Part shown: positions 34,706 to 44,140 of the stretch, piece after piece
Position numbering within the stretch: the first letter of the stretch is position 1
Layout: every line of letters begins with the position of its first letter
Assembly (NCBI RefSeq): GCF_000209655.1
Contig: NC_015458.1
Coordinates: forward strand, 434,001-498,000
Source of the DNA: Pusillimonas sp. T7-7
GTDB taxonomy: Bacteria; Pseudomonadota; Gammaproteobacteria; Burkholderiales; Burkholderiaceae_B
Direction of reading: 5' to 3'
DNA length: 64,000 bases
Notes under the pieces: model-generated
The model's input: the letters and a program-made list of their open reading frames with translations, nothing else
Told to the model about the DNA's origin: nothing
The model's database searches: none
Program-made: the position numbers and the translations under genes

Positions 34706-35432
34706 ATGAAGCTGCCAGACCTGAATGAACTGTATTACTTCGCCAAAGTGGTGGAACATGGCGGCTTTGCGCCGGCGGGACGAGCCCTGGGGATCCCGAA
34801 ATCCAAGCTCAGCCGTCGGGTGGCGCTGCTGGAAGAGCGCCTTGGTGCGCGGCTATTGCTGCGTTCGACGCGCAGCAGTATCCACAAGTGGTGCTGCATG
34901 TAGATGAAACCAATCGGCGTGTAGACGTCGTGGCCGAAGGTCTTGATCTGGCCATTCGCGTGCGTCCACCGCCATTGCAAGACAGCGACCTGGTACTGCG
35001 TACCTTGGCCGAGCGGCGCCAATGCCTGGTTGCCACTTCACAACTGCTGGAGCGCTGTGGCCCGCCTTCGGGTCCCATGGACTTATCGCATTGGCCGAGC
35101 CTGGACATGGGATTGCCGCAAGAAGCACACCGCTGGCTGCTACACGGGCCCGACAATGCTCGCGCTGAAGTGCGCCACAACCCGCGCTATGTAACACAGT
35201 CGATGCTGGTCTGCGCGATGCAGCGATAAGTGGCGTCGGAGTGGTCCAGTTGCCAACCATGTTCATACGCGAAGAACTGGATAGCGGTATTCTGGCCAGG
35301 GTTTTGCCAAGCTGGGAGCCACGGCCGGAAATCATTCATGCGGTCTATGCATCACGCCGTGGCCAATTACCGGCCGTGCGGGCCTTGCTGGATTTTCTGG
35401 TGCAGGCATTCCGGGACATCGAGGAGGAGTGA
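34706..35432 (+). pseudogene. LysR-family regulator, disrupted by a deletion and a frameshift
   Basis: An N-terminal HTH (KLPDLNELYYFAKVVEHGGF to GARLLLRSTR, about 56 residues) is followed at once, in another frame, by effector-domain sequence YPQVVLHVDETNRRVDVVAEG. About 60 residues are lost and the first frame ends at 34903. A second lesion near 35210 reads GTCTGCGC where GTCCTGCGC would keep the frame into DAAISGVGVVQLP, so one C is missing. The last part runs to IEEE at 35432. It is divergent from pirin, the usual place for a LysR controlling such a gene. No functional protein is expected. Confidence 0.85.
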
Positions 35433-35460
35433 GGTGATCGCTACTCATTTCATGAGCGCA

Positions 35461-36573
35461 TCACGACCTTCTTCGTCGGAGACAAAAATCCATCAAAGCC
35501 TCGGCGAGCTCCGGCAATTGCGTCAGCTGTCGACTCCAGGACGCACTGGCAGCCTCCCAGTCAGCCCAGCCCGCTGGCGCCAGGGCGTACTCCAACAAGC
35601 TGCCGCATGCCGCGGAATCACCTTGGTTCCAGGCCTTCATCAAGCCGACGATCAATGGCTCGAAGGGCGATAGGGCAAGCCATGCTTCAAGCTTTACCAT
35701 GTGTGCGTTGTCGTCCTGCGGGTAAATATGCCAAAGCAGAGGCTTGCCAGCCCATAGTGCGCGCACCAGAGAGTCTTCGCCGCGTACGCAGTTCAGGTCG
35801 CTGCTCCAGAGCAAGCGGTCAAAATCAGTTTGGTCAACAAAGGGCATGTCGTGGACATAGACCGCGCCGTGCTGCCCCCGGGCCAGCCCGGGACACACCC
35901 CCGCAGGCGCCAGGATGACAGACGGCGTTGCTGCGTTTGCCAAGGCTTGCAGCAAGCCGGCGGCTGGCGCTTGCGGGTAAGCGAATAATAGGATCTGCCT
36001 TGCACCTTTGAGCAGTGCTGCAATGTGGGTTTCCGGCAGGCCGATGTCGCGTAGAAGGCGTTCGCGTCGTGAAGGTTCCGCCAGCCACGCATTCCGGTCA
36101 GACAGCAGCTCGGGTTCCCGTAGCAGCCCGCCGGTGGCTGGCGTGAAGCCTGGAAAGAAGAAGGCTTTGCATAGGCCGTTGGCCTGCAGTGAGGGCAAGG
36201 CGTGGCAGGATTCAACCCAAGACTCGGCGCTCAAGTACTCCAGATTGATCCAGAGGCTGTCTTGCTTGATCATGCGCTCGATGAAGCTGGCAGGAGGATC
36301 GCAGGCGAAGGCCTCTACGACGACTTCATGGGGCGCCAGATCGGGTGTGGAGGATGTCCAGTGCACGAATTCGACGCCTTCCAGGGGCTCGGGGTTTACT
36401 CTGGAACCCAGCCGCGGTTCGATGCGTGCAAAGCTATGCAGGTCATCTACCCAAAGACGGACAGCCTTGACGCCGGATGTGCGGGCCAGCTGTCGGGCCA
36501 GGCGCCAGCACACGCCGATATCGCCGAAGTTATCGACTACCTTGCAGAAAATATCAAAGCCGAACCGATCCAT
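35461..36573 (-). CDS. earP: EF-P arginine rhamnosyltransferase EarP
   Basis: A 370-residue GT-B glycosyltransferase (family GT104) that transfers rhamnose from dTDP-beta-L-rhamnose to Arg32 of EF-P. The start FGFDIFCKVVDNFGDIGVCWRLARQLA contains the acceptor-side Asp region (DNFGDIG). The C-terminal nucleotide-sugar site appears as DLNCVRGEDSLVRALWAGKPLLWHIYPQ with the conserved Arg, Gly, Glu and Asp. Length is typical. It starts directly after the stop of the DUF2863-like gene (TGA then ATG, no gap), so translation is probably coupled. Its substrate EF-P, encoded at 32605, carries the matching Arg32. Confidence 0.95.
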   Translation of the reverse strand: MDRFGFDIFCKVVDNFGDIGVCWRLARQLARTSGVKAVRLWVDDLHSFARIEPRLGSRVNPEPLEGVEFVHWTSSTPDLAPHEVVVEAFACDPPASFIERMIKQDSLWINLEYLSAESWVESCHALPSLQANGLCKAFFFPGFTPATGGLLREPELLSDRNAWLAEPSRRERLLRDIGLPETHIAALLKGARQILLFAYPQAPAAGLLQALANAATPSVILAPAGVCPGLARGQHGAVYVHDMPFVDQTDFDRLLWSSDLNCVRGEDSLVRALWAGKPLLWHIYPQDDNAHMVKLEAWLALSPFEPLIVGLMKAWNQGDSAACGSLLEYALAPAGWADWEAASASWSRQLTQLPELAEALMDFCLRRRRS

Positions 36574-37785
36574 TCAATGAAAGTGAATCGGGGTCAGGTC
36601 GGTTTCTTCAGGCAGCTCGGGGTGCAGCATTTCGCCTATGGCGTTGGGGAAATACGGAGCGCCGCAGTCGTCGCAGAATTCAGGAGTGTAAACGCCCGGC
36701 AGGCGGCGAATGTCTGAAACGCCCATTTCCTTGAGCAGTGCCGCGATCTCGTCGGGTACATCGATATGACCGGCTTCCATGCTTTCGGATGCGGCCTCTT
36801 CCTTGCTGAGCACAGGCCAGATGCAGCCATAGATCACTTCGTTGCCCTGGCGTGTGCTGAAGCCGATGCGATATTCTTCGATGCCACTGTCTCCGCATCC
36901 AGCAATGACTGCGCGTAGTTCGCCGCCAACCAATTGTGCTGCAGTTTGCAGCCAGGTTACTGCTGCCTTCAGGGCCAGCGGACGTATGCGCCGGTCTGCC
37001 TCGCGGCTGTTGACGTAATAGGCATCGGGCTGCAGGAACTCGACATGACATCCTGTAAAAAGCGGCGCCAGAATGGCTGCGCTGTTTTCCGCCCAGGCCT
37101 CGTGGCATTGCTGACGAGAGATAAATGTATTGGCGTCTTGCTTGGTTTGCCAGCGAAACAGGGCTTGGCCTTTGGGCACGACGATGACACCGACCAGAAA
37201 GCGTGCGTCGGCCAGCAGGCTTTCAAGCTCGCCCGGCAATTTGATTGGGTGCGCTTCATTGGTAATGAGCAATGCCTGTTGTGCCAAATGCTGTATCCAG
37301 GAGCGGGTTTCCTGAAAGGTTTGCGGCATTTGATCGAAATTGATCAGACGAGGGACGATGGCCAGGTGAGCATCTGGCGCCACCACGCTGGCTTGCATCT
37401 GGGTGACCAGGGCAGTGATCTGCTCGGCAGTGAGCTCGCCCTGTGGAAGCTGATAACGGGTCCAGGCGACCAGGGGCGCTGAAAACAGCAGGGCATCGTA
37501 CTCGACACCCTCATGAGTCAGGCTGGTGGACTCTGACAGCGTTTCGGCTTGCTCGACCAGTATTTCGTAGGCGTTGACATCGGTGGCAAGCAGATGGTCC
37601 AGCGCGGTTTCGACTGTCTTGTTCTTTTTGGCCAGCAGGATTTTATTTAATTGAACGGCCAATAGGCCTTCCCAGTAAATGTCTTCCAGCCGGCTTCCGG
37701 AGCGAGTCAGTGCTTCCGTCAGGGTCAGGAGGCGTTGCGCATCGCGGGACAAACGGGGCAGCGTAGTAGCAGGCATAGGATGCAT
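36574..37785 (-). CDS. DUF2863-like protein
   Basis: A 403-residue protein that I place, with moderate confidence, in the betaproteobacterial DUF2863 family of unknown function. It has a mostly helical N-terminus (RDAQRLLTLTEALTRSGSRLED, LLAKKNKTVETALDHLL), no signal peptide, no membrane helices, and a C-terminal CDDCGAPYFPN that looks like part of a metal site. ATG 37785 is used; a TTG one codon upstream and an internal ATG are alternatives. It is the first gene of a two-gene unit with earP, with zero spacing, which is the only functional hint. It might serve translation or the rhamnosylation pathway, but this is inference. Confidence 0.65.
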   Translation of the reverse strand: MHPMPATTLPRLSRDAQRLLTLTEALTRSGSRLEDIYWEGLLAVQLNKILLAKKNKTVETALDHLLATDVNAYEILVEQAETLSESTSLTHEGVEYDALLFSAPLVAWTRYQLPQGELTAEQITALVTQMQASVVAPDAHLAIVPRLINFDQMPQTFQETRSWIQHLAQQALLITNEAHPIKLPGELESLLADARFLVGVIVVPKGQALFRWQTKQDANTFISRQQCHEAWAENSAAILAPLFTGCHVEFLQPDAYYVNSREADRRIRPLALKAAVTWLQTAAQLVGGELRAVIAGCGDSGIEEYRIGFSTRQGNEVIYGCIWPVLSKEEAASESMEAGHIDVPDEIAALLKEMGVSDIRRLPGVYTPEFCDDCGAPYFPNAIGEMLHPELPEETDLTPIHFH

Positions 37786-37867
37786 CAAAGGTGTAGCGAA
37801 TAATCACTCTAGTGTACCGCTTTCATCCTGGCGTCAGGCATAGCGCAGTACATGCTTGCGAGCAAAA

Positions 37868-37897
37868 AAAAGCTCCCGATGCGTGTCGGGAGCTTTT
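37868..37897 (-). terminator. Terminator of acnB
   Basis: A 12-bp stem AAAAGCTCCCGA / TCGGGAGCTTTT with a 6-nt loop lies 24 bp beyond the acnB stop. On the minus strand it is followed by a run of eight T. Confidence 0.9.
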
Positions 37898-37920
37898 GCC
37901 GCCCGAAGGCGTTCAAGTCA

Positions 37921-40512
37921 TCAGATGCTGACCGAGTCGGCGATTTCCTTGAAGTCTTCGATTTGATCGAAGTTCATGTAGCGATAGATTTGCTCGCCGT
38001 TATCGCTGAGCACGCCCATGTCGGCCATGTATTCCTCGCGGGTGGGGATGCGACCCAGGCGCGAGCAAATGGCGGCCAGCTCGGCCGAGCCCAGAAACAC
38101 GTTGGAGTTCTTGCCCAGACGGTTGGGGAAGTTGCGAGTACTGGTGGACATGACTGTGGCGCCTTCGCGCACTTGCGCCTGGTTGCCCATGCACAGCGAG
38201 CAGCCGGGCATTTCCATACGAGCACCAGCACCGCCCAGAACGCCGTAGTGACCTTCTTCGGTCAACTGCTTCTGGTCCATTTTGGTGGGAGGGGCCACCC
38301 ACAGCTTGGTGGGAATATCGCGCTTGCCTTCCAGCAACTTGGACGCCGCACGGAAGTGACCGATGTTGGTCATGCAGCTGCCGATGAAGACTTCATCGAT
38401 AACTGTGCCGGAAACGTCAGACAGTGTTTTCACGTCGTCGGGATCGTTCGGGCAAGCAACGATAGGCTCATGTATGTCGGCCAGATCGATTTCGATGACG
38501 GCAGCGTATTCGGCGTCGGCATCTGGTTCGAGCAGCTCAGGGTTGGCCAGCCAGGCTTCCATGGCTTTGATGCGGCGACCCAGGGTGCGCTCGTCTTCGT
38601 AGCCATTGGCGATCATCCATTTCAGCAAAGTGATATTGCTGGTGATGTACTCGATGATGGGCTCTTTGTTCAAACGTACGGTGCAACCAGCAGCCGAGCG
38701 TTCGGCCGAGGCATCAGTCAGTTCAAAAGCCTGCTCGATCTTCAGGTCGGGCAAGCCTTCGATTTCAAGAATACGGCCCGAGAAAATGTTCTTTTTACCT
38801 TGTTTGGCAACGGTAAGAAGATCCTGCTTGATGGCATACAAAGGAATGGCATTGACCAGATCGCGCAGGGTAACGCCAGGCTGCATTTTGCCCTTGAAGC
38901 GCACGAGCACCGATTCAGGCATATCCAGAGGCATGACGCCTGTGGCAGCGGCAAACGCCACCAGGCCGGAGCCAGCGGGGAAGCTGATGCCTATGGGAAA
39001 GCGGGTGTGCGAGTCGCCACCGGTACCCACGGTATCGGGCAAGAGCATGCGGTTCAGCCACGAGTGAATGATGCCATCGCCGGGGCGCAGGGAAACACCG
39101 CCACGAGTGCTGATGAAGGCTGGCAGTTCGTGATGGGTCTTGACATCGACAGGCTTGGGATAAGCTGCAGTGTGGCAGAAGGACTGCATGACCAAGTCAG
39201 CCGAGAAACCCAGGCAGGCCAAGTCTTTGAGCTCGTCGCGCGTCATGGGGCCAGTGGTGTCCTGGCTGCCGACCGAGGTCATTTTGGGTTCGCAGTAAGT
39301 GCCAGCCCGAACGCCCTGGCCTTCAGGCAGACCGCAGGCGCGACCAACCATTTTTTGTGCCAGTGAAAAGCCCTTGCCAGAGTCGACAGGATTTTGGGGC
39401 AGGCGGAATAGTGTGGAAACCGGCAGGCCGAGCGCTTCACGAGCCTTGGCAGTCAGGCCGCGTCCGATGATCAGTGGAATACGTCCGCCAGCACGAACTT
39501 CGTCGAACAGGACCTCGGACTTGACCTGGAATTCGGCAATGACTTCGCCGTTTTTAAGGGCTTTGCCTTCGTAGGGGCGAAGTTCGATAACATCGCCCAT
39601 TTCCATTTTCGACACGTCCAGTTCGATGGGCAGTGCGCCTGCATCTTCCATGGTGTTGTAGAAAATAGGGGCGATTTTATTGCCCAGGCAAACTCCGCCA
39701 AAGCGTTTGTTGGGCACGAAGGGAATGTCTTCGCCGGTGAACCATAAGACCGAGTTGGTTGCCGATTTACGCGATGAGCCTGTACCGACCACGTCACCCA
39801 CGTAGGCGACCAGATGGCCTTTTTCTTTCAGTGCCTCGATGAACTGAACAGGGCCGCGTTTGCCGTCTTCTTCGGGTTCAAATGCAGCACCTTCACGCTG
39901 GTTCTTGAGCATGGCCAGAGCGTGCAGCGGGATGTCGGGGCGGGTGGTTGCGTCGGGCGCCGGCGATAGGTCGTCGGTGTTGGTTTCGCCCGGCACTTTG
40001 AATACGGTGATGGTCAGGCTTTCCGGGACTTCGGGGTGGCTGGTGAACCATTCGGCATCGGCCCAGCTTTGCAAGATGGCTTGTGCGTATTTGTTGCCCT
40101 TGTTGGCTTTTTCCTGGATGTCGTGGAAGGCATCGAACACCAGCAGGGTTTTCTTCAGGCCTTCGGCGGCAACGGGAGCCAGCTCGTCGTTATCCAGCAG
40201 GTCGATGAGTGGGCTGATGTTGTAGCCGCCCAGCATGGTGCCCAGCAATTCGGTGGCGTGCTTGCGATCGATCAGTGCACAGGTTTCCTTGCCCAGGGCA
40301 ATGGCCGCCAAGTAGGAAGCCTTGACCTTGGCGGCGTCATCGACTCCGGCAGGTACACGATGAGTGATCAGGTTGAGTAGAAAGCTTTCTTCGCCAGCGG
40401 GCGGAGCTTTAAGCAGCTCGATCAGATCAGCGGTTTGCTGCGCGGACAGCGCAAGGGGGGGGATGCCCAACGCGGCGCGTTCGGCTACGTGTTGGCGATA
40501 ATTTTCCAGCAT
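37921..40512 (-). CDS. acnB: Aconitate hydratase B
   Basis: An 863-residue AcnB that interconverts citrate and isocitrate through cis-aconitate with a [4Fe-4S] cluster. The AcnB-specific N-terminal HEAT-like domain ([22 protein letters not shown]) comes before the swivel domain, which is opposite to AcnA. Cluster cysteines are in SCMTNIGHF and GCSLCMGNQ, and the [13 protein letters not shown] substrate loop is present. I chose ATG 40512, which gives the family N-terminus MLE and sits well after AAGGG. The ATG six bases earlier is less likely. A promoter and a 19-bp box shared with mdh lie upstream. E. coli AcnB also binds mRNA when apo. Confidence 0.97.
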   Translation of the reverse strand: MLENYRQHVAERAALGIPPLALSAQQTADLIELLKAPPAGEESFLLNLITHRVPAGVDDAAKVKASYLAAIALGKETCALIDRKHATELLGTMLGGYNISPLIDLLDNDELAPVAAEGLKKTLLVFDAFHDIQEKANKGNKYAQAILQSWADAEWFTSHPEVPESLTITVFKVPGETNTDDLSPAPDATTRPDIPLHALAMLKNQREGAAFEPEEDGKRGPVQFIEALKEKGHLVAYVGDVVGTGSSRKSATNSVLWFTGEDIPFVPNKRFGGVCLGNKIAPIFYNTMEDAGALPIELDVSKMEMGDVIELRPYEGKALKNGEVIAEFQVKSEVLFDEVRAGGRIPLIIGRGLTAKAREALGLPVSTLFRLPQNPVDSGKGFSLAQKMVGRACGLPEGQGVRAGTYCEPKMTSVGSQDTTGPMTRDELKDLACLGFSADLVMQSFCHTAAYPKPVDVKTHHELPAFISTRGGVSLRPGDGIIHSWLNRMLLPDTVGTGGDSHTRFPIGISFPAGSGLVAFAAATGVMPLDMPESVLVRFKGKMQPGVTLRDLVNAIPLYAIKQDLLTVAKQGKKNIFSGRILEIEGLPDLKIEQAFELTDASAERSAAGCTVRLNKEPIIEYITSNITLLKWMIANGYEDERTLGRRIKAMEAWLANPELLEPDADAEYAAVIEIDLADIHEPIVACPNDPDDVKTLSDVSGTVIDEVFIGSCMTNIGHFRAASKLLEGKRDIPTKLWVAPPTKMDQKQLTEEGHYGVLGGAGARMEMPGCSLCMGNQAQVREGATVMSTSTRNFPNRLGKNSNVFLGSAELAAICSRLGRIPTREEYMADMGVLSDNGEQIYRYMNFDQIEDFKEIADSVSI

Positions 40513-40559
40513 ATGCATGCCCTTGATTCTAAGAGAGTTGGGAATGAAGCGACCCCGTA

Positions 40560-40588
40560 ATTGTAGGGGGAAGCAGCGCTGGAAGCAA
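40560..40588 (-). promoter_or_regulatory. Predicted sigma-70 promoter of acnB
   Basis: On the minus strand TTGCTT (40588-40583) and TACAAT (40565-40560) are 17 bp apart, 48 bp upstream of the acnB start. The 19-bp box at 40592-40610 ends 3 bp before the -35. Confidence 0.6.
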
Positions 40589-40591
40589 ATG

Positions 40592-40610
40592 TCTTATATC
40601 TTATATAAGA
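40592..40610 (-). promoter_or_regulatory. 19-bp TCA-gene box, copy 1 (acnB)
   Basis: TCTTATATCTTATATAAGA, identical to 53321-53339 before mdh. It contains the palindrome CTTATATAAG and a tandem TCTTATA. It sits just upstream of the predicted acnB -35. It is a candidate binding site of the GntR protein encoded at 53435 (inference). Confidence 0.75.
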
Positions 40611-40643
40611 CTTCAGGGGAGGTAAATGTGGCTTTAATGAGAA

Positions 40644-40919
40644 TCAGGCCAATAGCGACTGGTATTGCGGGTTTTTCTGGATATACGCGGCAACGTAAGA
40701 GCAAACAGGGCGCACCAGCCATCCTTGTTCAACAGCGGTGTTCAGGGCAGCCTGGGCCAGATCGGCCGCGATGCCGCGCCCGCCTACAGCCTCGGGCACT
40801 CCGGTATGCAGTATGGACATGACCCCGTTCTGAAGCTCGTAAACCAGCTCGCTGGGTACGCCATCTTCGACCCATTCAAAGCGTTGTGCGACCTGATTGT
40901 GTTGTACAGCGCGACTCAT
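40644..40919 (-). CDS. Small GNAT-fold N-acetyltransferase-like protein (YjdJ type)
   Basis: A 91-residue minimal acetyltransferase domain. It has the acetyl-CoA loop in PEAVGGRGIAADLAQAALNTA (consensus RGxGIA), preceded by YELQNGVMSILHTGVP and followed by RPVCSYVAAYIQKNPQY. This is the size and shape of the CG-type GNAT family (YjdJ/GtnA), whose substrates are generally unknown. ATG 40919 follows AAGGAG at good spacing; the longer frame upstream is not family-like. It lies 44 bp downstream of the two-helix membrane protein gene on the same strand. Confidence 0.82.
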   Translation of the reverse strand: MSRAVQHNQVAQRFEWVEDGVPSELVYELQNGVMSILHTGVPEAVGGRGIAADLAQAALNTAVEQGWLVRPVCSYVAAYIQKNPQYQSLLA

Positions 40920-40963
40920 ATGGTAAAGCTCCTTGGAAAGGCCCGGTGTCAGTCTGATGGTAT

Positions 40964-41359
40964 TTAGGCCATTGTAATGAGGATCAAGGCCCACAGCACC
41001 AGCATGGCGATCAGGCCAACAAAACAGCCACCCCACAAGCCGACAAGAGGCCATTTGATGTGGATGGAGACATCGGCGGGTTGTACATGGGCCAGGCGCT
41101 GGTTGGCGTCACGAATAATCCAGAAGCTGGATTTGGGAAAGGACAGGCGCAGGAAATAGTCCAGCAAAATGGCCGCCTTGATGCTCAATGGAAAGCGTGT
41201 CCATGGGAACTTGTCCAGATAGGGATGGCGCAAAGTCTGATGGGTGACGCGCAGCCGAAAAAGAAGCAGCACGCCTGCCGATACCATTGCTGTCAGGAAG
41301 CAGGCAACCAGTAGCGTAAAGGAAAACGGCAGGGCATAGAAAACGAAGTTGTCAAACAT
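40964..41359 (-). CDS. Two-helix membrane protein of unknown function
   Basis: A 131-residue protein not recognised by me. A first hydrophobic helix covers residues about 8-33 (LPFSFTLLVACFLTAMVSAGVL) and a second is near the end (about 106-130, WGGCFVGLIAMLVLWALILI). The loop between them is basic and aromatic (HPYLDKFPWTRFPLS, FPKSSFWIIRD). It stands between prpD and the GNAT gene, all on the minus strand, and may be read through from the prp operon. It has the composition of a real gene and a plausible start at 41359. No function can be inferred. Confidence 0.65.
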   Translation of the reverse strand: MFDNFVFYALPFSFTLLVACFLTAMVSAGVLLLFRLRVTHQTLRHPYLDKFPWTRFPLSIKAAILLDYFLRLSFPKSSFWIIRDANQRLAHVQPADVSIHIKWPLVGLWGGCFVGLIAMLVLWALILITMA

Positions 41360-41380
41360 TTATCACGCAGTCAAGCATTA

Positions 41381-42838
41381 TCAATTGTCGGATTGTACCG
41401 GTACATACAAATCGACATACTCGTGAACCGGCATACACTCCAGAATCTGCTGATCAAGCGATGCGTCGAGTATGTGCTGCTGCTGCCCGACCGAGAAGCG
41501 GCGTGCCAGATTGGTACGAAACTTGGCTTCCAGCAGCGGTATGCCCTCGGCGCGGCGGCGCTTGTGGCCGATGGGATACTCGCACACCACTTCATCCAGC
41601 ACTGTTCCATCATTGAGCTCGACAGTCAGCGCATTGGCAATCGAGCGCTCTGCCGGATTGTGATAGCTGGCAGTAAAGGCGGGATCTGCAACGCAGGTGA
41701 TCTTCTCACGCAGAATGTCGATGCGAGGATCGGCTGCGACGTCATCTTCATAGTCGGCCGCCGTCAGACGCCCGAAAATCAGGGGTACCGCCACCATATA
41801 CTGTATGCAGTGGTCGCGGTCGGCCGGATTGGTCAGTGGTCCTTTTTTGTCAATGATGCGGATGCAGGCCTCGTGGGTACGAATAGTGATTTTTCGGATG
41901 TCGGCACTGGTCTTTCCCGCCTGGGCCAGCTTCTGGTGAAGGTCCATGGCGCATTCCACGGCCGTCTGAGAATGAAACTCGGCCGGGAAGGAAATCTTGA
42001 ACAGCACATTTTCCATGACATAGCTGCCATAAGGACGCTGGAAGCGGAAAGGCTGTGCGTTGAACAGCACATCGTAAAAGCCCCAGGTGGGGGCGGACAG
42101 GGCAGTCGGGTAACCCATTTCGCCCGTGCTGGCCATAAGCGCCAGGCGTACGGCCCGGCTGGTGGCGTCGCCCGCAGCCCAGCTTTTGCGACTGCCTGTA
42201 TTGGGCGCATGACGATAGGTGCGCAAGCTTTGCCCATCCACCCAGGCAAGCGAAACGGCATTCAGCGTTTCCTGCCGGCTCAGACCCAGCATGGACGATA
42301 TGACTGCAGTCGATGCCACCTTCACCAATACAACGTGATCAAGTCCGACCTTGTTGAACGAGTTTTCGAGTGCAATGCAGCCCTGGATCTCGTGCGCCTT
42401 GATCATCGCAGTCAGCACATCGCGCATCGTCAGTGGCGGCTTGCCCGAAGCAACAGCAGAGCGCGAAAGCCAGTCGGCCGTAGCCAATATGGCGCCCAAA
42501 TTGTCTGAAGGATGCCCCCACTCGGCCGCCAGCCAGGTGTCATTGAAATCAAGCCAGCGAATCATGGCGCCGATATCGAAGGCCGCCTTGACCGGATCCA
42601 GTTGATACTGGGTGCCGGGGACTTTGGCTCCGTTGGGCACGACCGTGCCGGGTACGACGGGCCCAAGCAGTTTGGTGCAGGCCGGATACTCCAGCGCTTC
42701 CAGGCCGCAACCCAATGTGTCGATCAGGCAGTTGCGGGCAGTGTCGTAGGCGAGGGTGGAAGTGATGTCGTACTGCATGGCATAGTCGACGATGTCGACC
42801 ATGACTTGATCCCATTCCGGACGAGGAACTGAAGACAT
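41381..42838 (-). CDS. prpD: 2-methylcitrate dehydratase PrpD
   Basis: A 485-residue cofactor-independent MmgE/PrpD enzyme that dehydrates 2-methylcitrate to 2-methyl-cis-aconitate. Family features are [11 protein letters not shown] near the start, [40 protein letters not shown] and the C-terminal [31 protein letters not shown]. It is the last gene of the prp operon, 82 bp after prpF. The operon also encodes AcnD with PrpF, which performs the same dehydration in other bacteria, so two enzymes for one step are present. A GGAG ribosome site precedes ATG 42838. Confidence 0.95.
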   Translation of the reverse strand: MSSVPRPEWDQVMVDIVDYAMQYDITSTLAYDTARNCLIDTLGCGLEALEYPACTKLLGPVVPGTVVPNGAKVPGTQYQLDPVKAAFDIGAMIRWLDFNDTWLAAEWGHPSDNLGAILATADWLSRSAVASGKPPLTMRDVLTAMIKAHEIQGCIALENSFNKVGLDHVVLVKVASTAVISSMLGLSRQETLNAVSLAWVDGQSLRTYRHAPNTGSRKSWAAGDATSRAVRLALMASTGEMGYPTALSAPTWGFYDVLFNAQPFRFQRPYGSYVMENVLFKISFPAEFHSQTAVECAMDLHQKLAQAGKTSADIRKITIRTHEACIRIIDKKGPLTNPADRDHCIQYMVAVPLIFGRLTAADYEDDVAADPRIDILREKITCVADPAFTASYHNPAERSIANALTVELNDGTVLDEVVCEYPIGHKRRRAEGIPLLEAKFRTNLARRFSVGQQQHILDASLDQQILECMPVHEYVDLYVPVQSDN

Positions 42839-42920
42839 GGCAAGGGCTCCAGGTAGTTACGGTTATTGGCTGCAACCACTATACGCCCCGAGCTGGCTTG
42901 CGGCCAAACGCAAGCCAGGG

Positions 42921-44117
42921 TCAGCCCTGAATCACATCTCCAGGCACCCGAACCCAGCCTTCCATCAGTACCCGCGCACTGCGGCTCATGATGGCCTTCT
43001 TTACCTTCCAGTCGTCACCTTCTTGCACCGCCTCGGCGCCCACTCGTAGCGTTCCCGAAGGGTGGCCGAAGGTGACTGCCTGACGCTTCTGGCCGCCGGC
43101 GGCCAGATTCACCAGCGTACCCGGAATGGCTGCTGCCGTTCCGATGGCGACCGCCGCCGTACCCATCATTGCATGGTGCAGCTTGCCCATGGACAAAGCC
43201 CGAACCACCAGGTCAATGTCGGCGGCTGCAACCGGCTTGCCGCTGGAGGCGGTGTAGTCGGCCGGCTTGCCGACGAAAGCCACCTTGGGCGTGTGTTGGC
43301 GTTTACCGGCCTCGCTCAGGTCGGCGATAAGGCCCATGCGCAACGCTCCATGAGCCCGTATGGTTTCGAACATCGCCAAAGCCTTGTCGTCGCCATTGAT
43401 GGCTTCCTGCAGCTCCAGCCCCGTATAGCCGATATCCTTGGCATTGACGAAAACGGTAGGAATTCCCGCATTGATCATCGTGGCCTGCAGCGTGCCCACG
43501 CCTGGAACCTCCAGGTCGTCGATCAGATTCCCTGTGGGAAACATGGCACCGCCCGCGCCGTCTTCCTCGGCCGCCGGATCCATGAACTCCAATTGGACCT
43601 CGGCGGCGGGGAAGGTCACGCCGTCCAGCACAAAATCACCCGTTTCTTGCACAGCGCCTTGCGTCATGGGTACATGCGCGATAATCGTTTTGCCGATATT
43701 GGCCTGCCAGATACGCACCGTAGCGATGCCATCTTGCGGAATACGGCTGCTGTCCACCAGCCCATTGCTGATGGAAAAAGGGCCCACGGCAGCAGACAGG
43801 TTGCCGCAATTTCCGCTCCAGTCGATAAACGGCTTGTCGATGGACACCTGACCGAAAAGATAATCGATATCGTGATCGGGGCGGTTGCTTTTCGACAGAA
43901 TGACCGTTTTGCTGGTGCTGGACGTGGCGCCACCCATGCCATCAGTGTGCTTGCCGTAAGGGTCGGGGCTGCCGATAACGCGCAGCAGCAGCGCATCACG
44001 GGCGGCCCCGGGAATTTGCGCTGCTTCCGGCAGGTCCTGCAGCCGGAAGAAAACGCCTTTGCTGGTACCGCCGCGCATATATGTGGCGGGCACTTTGATT
44101 TGGGCTTGGTGTGCCAT
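42921..44117 (-). CDS. prpF: 2-methylaconitate isomerase PrpF (AcnD accessory protein)
   Basis: A 398-residue diaminopimelate-epimerase-fold protein. It isomerises the 2-methyl-trans-aconitate made by AcnD to the cis form that the hydratase can use. The signature PATYMRGGTSKGVFFRLQDLPE at the N-terminus, the DGMGGATSSTSKTVILS segment with an active-site Lys/Ser region, and VDSSRIPQDG are typical. Length fits PrpF (about 397). It follows acnD after 23 bp and precedes prpD. Its presence with AcnD defines the acnD-type 2-methylcitrate cycle. Confidence 0.95.
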   Translation of the reverse strand: MAHQAQIKVPATYMRGGTSKGVFFRLQDLPEAAQIPGAARDALLLRVIGSPDPYGKHTDGMGGATSSTSKTVILSKSNRPDHDIDYLFGQVSIDKPFIDWSGNCGNLSAAVGPFSISNGLVDSSRIPQDGIATVRIWQANIGKTIIAHVPMTQGAVQETGDFVLDGVTFPAAEVQLEFMDPAAEEDGAGGAMFPTGNLIDDLEVPGVGTLQATMINAGIPTVFVNAKDIGYTGLELQEAINGDDKALAMFETIRAHGALRMGLIADLSEAGKRQHTPKVAFVGKPADYTASSGKPVAAADIDLVVRALSMGKLHHAMMGTAAVAIGTAAAIPGTLVNLAAGGQKRQAVTFGHPSGTLRVGAEAVQEGDDWKVKKAIMSRSARVLMEGWVRVPGDVIQG

Positions 44118-44140
44118 GGGTGTTCCTTTTTCCGCTTTCC

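Noticed and set aside
37852..39366. 504-codon open frame opposite acnB
   Set aside because: Shadow of acnB; no recognisable domain and it begins inside the acnB terminator.
41393..42508. 371-codon open frame opposite prpD
   Set aside because: Shadow of prpD with no family features.
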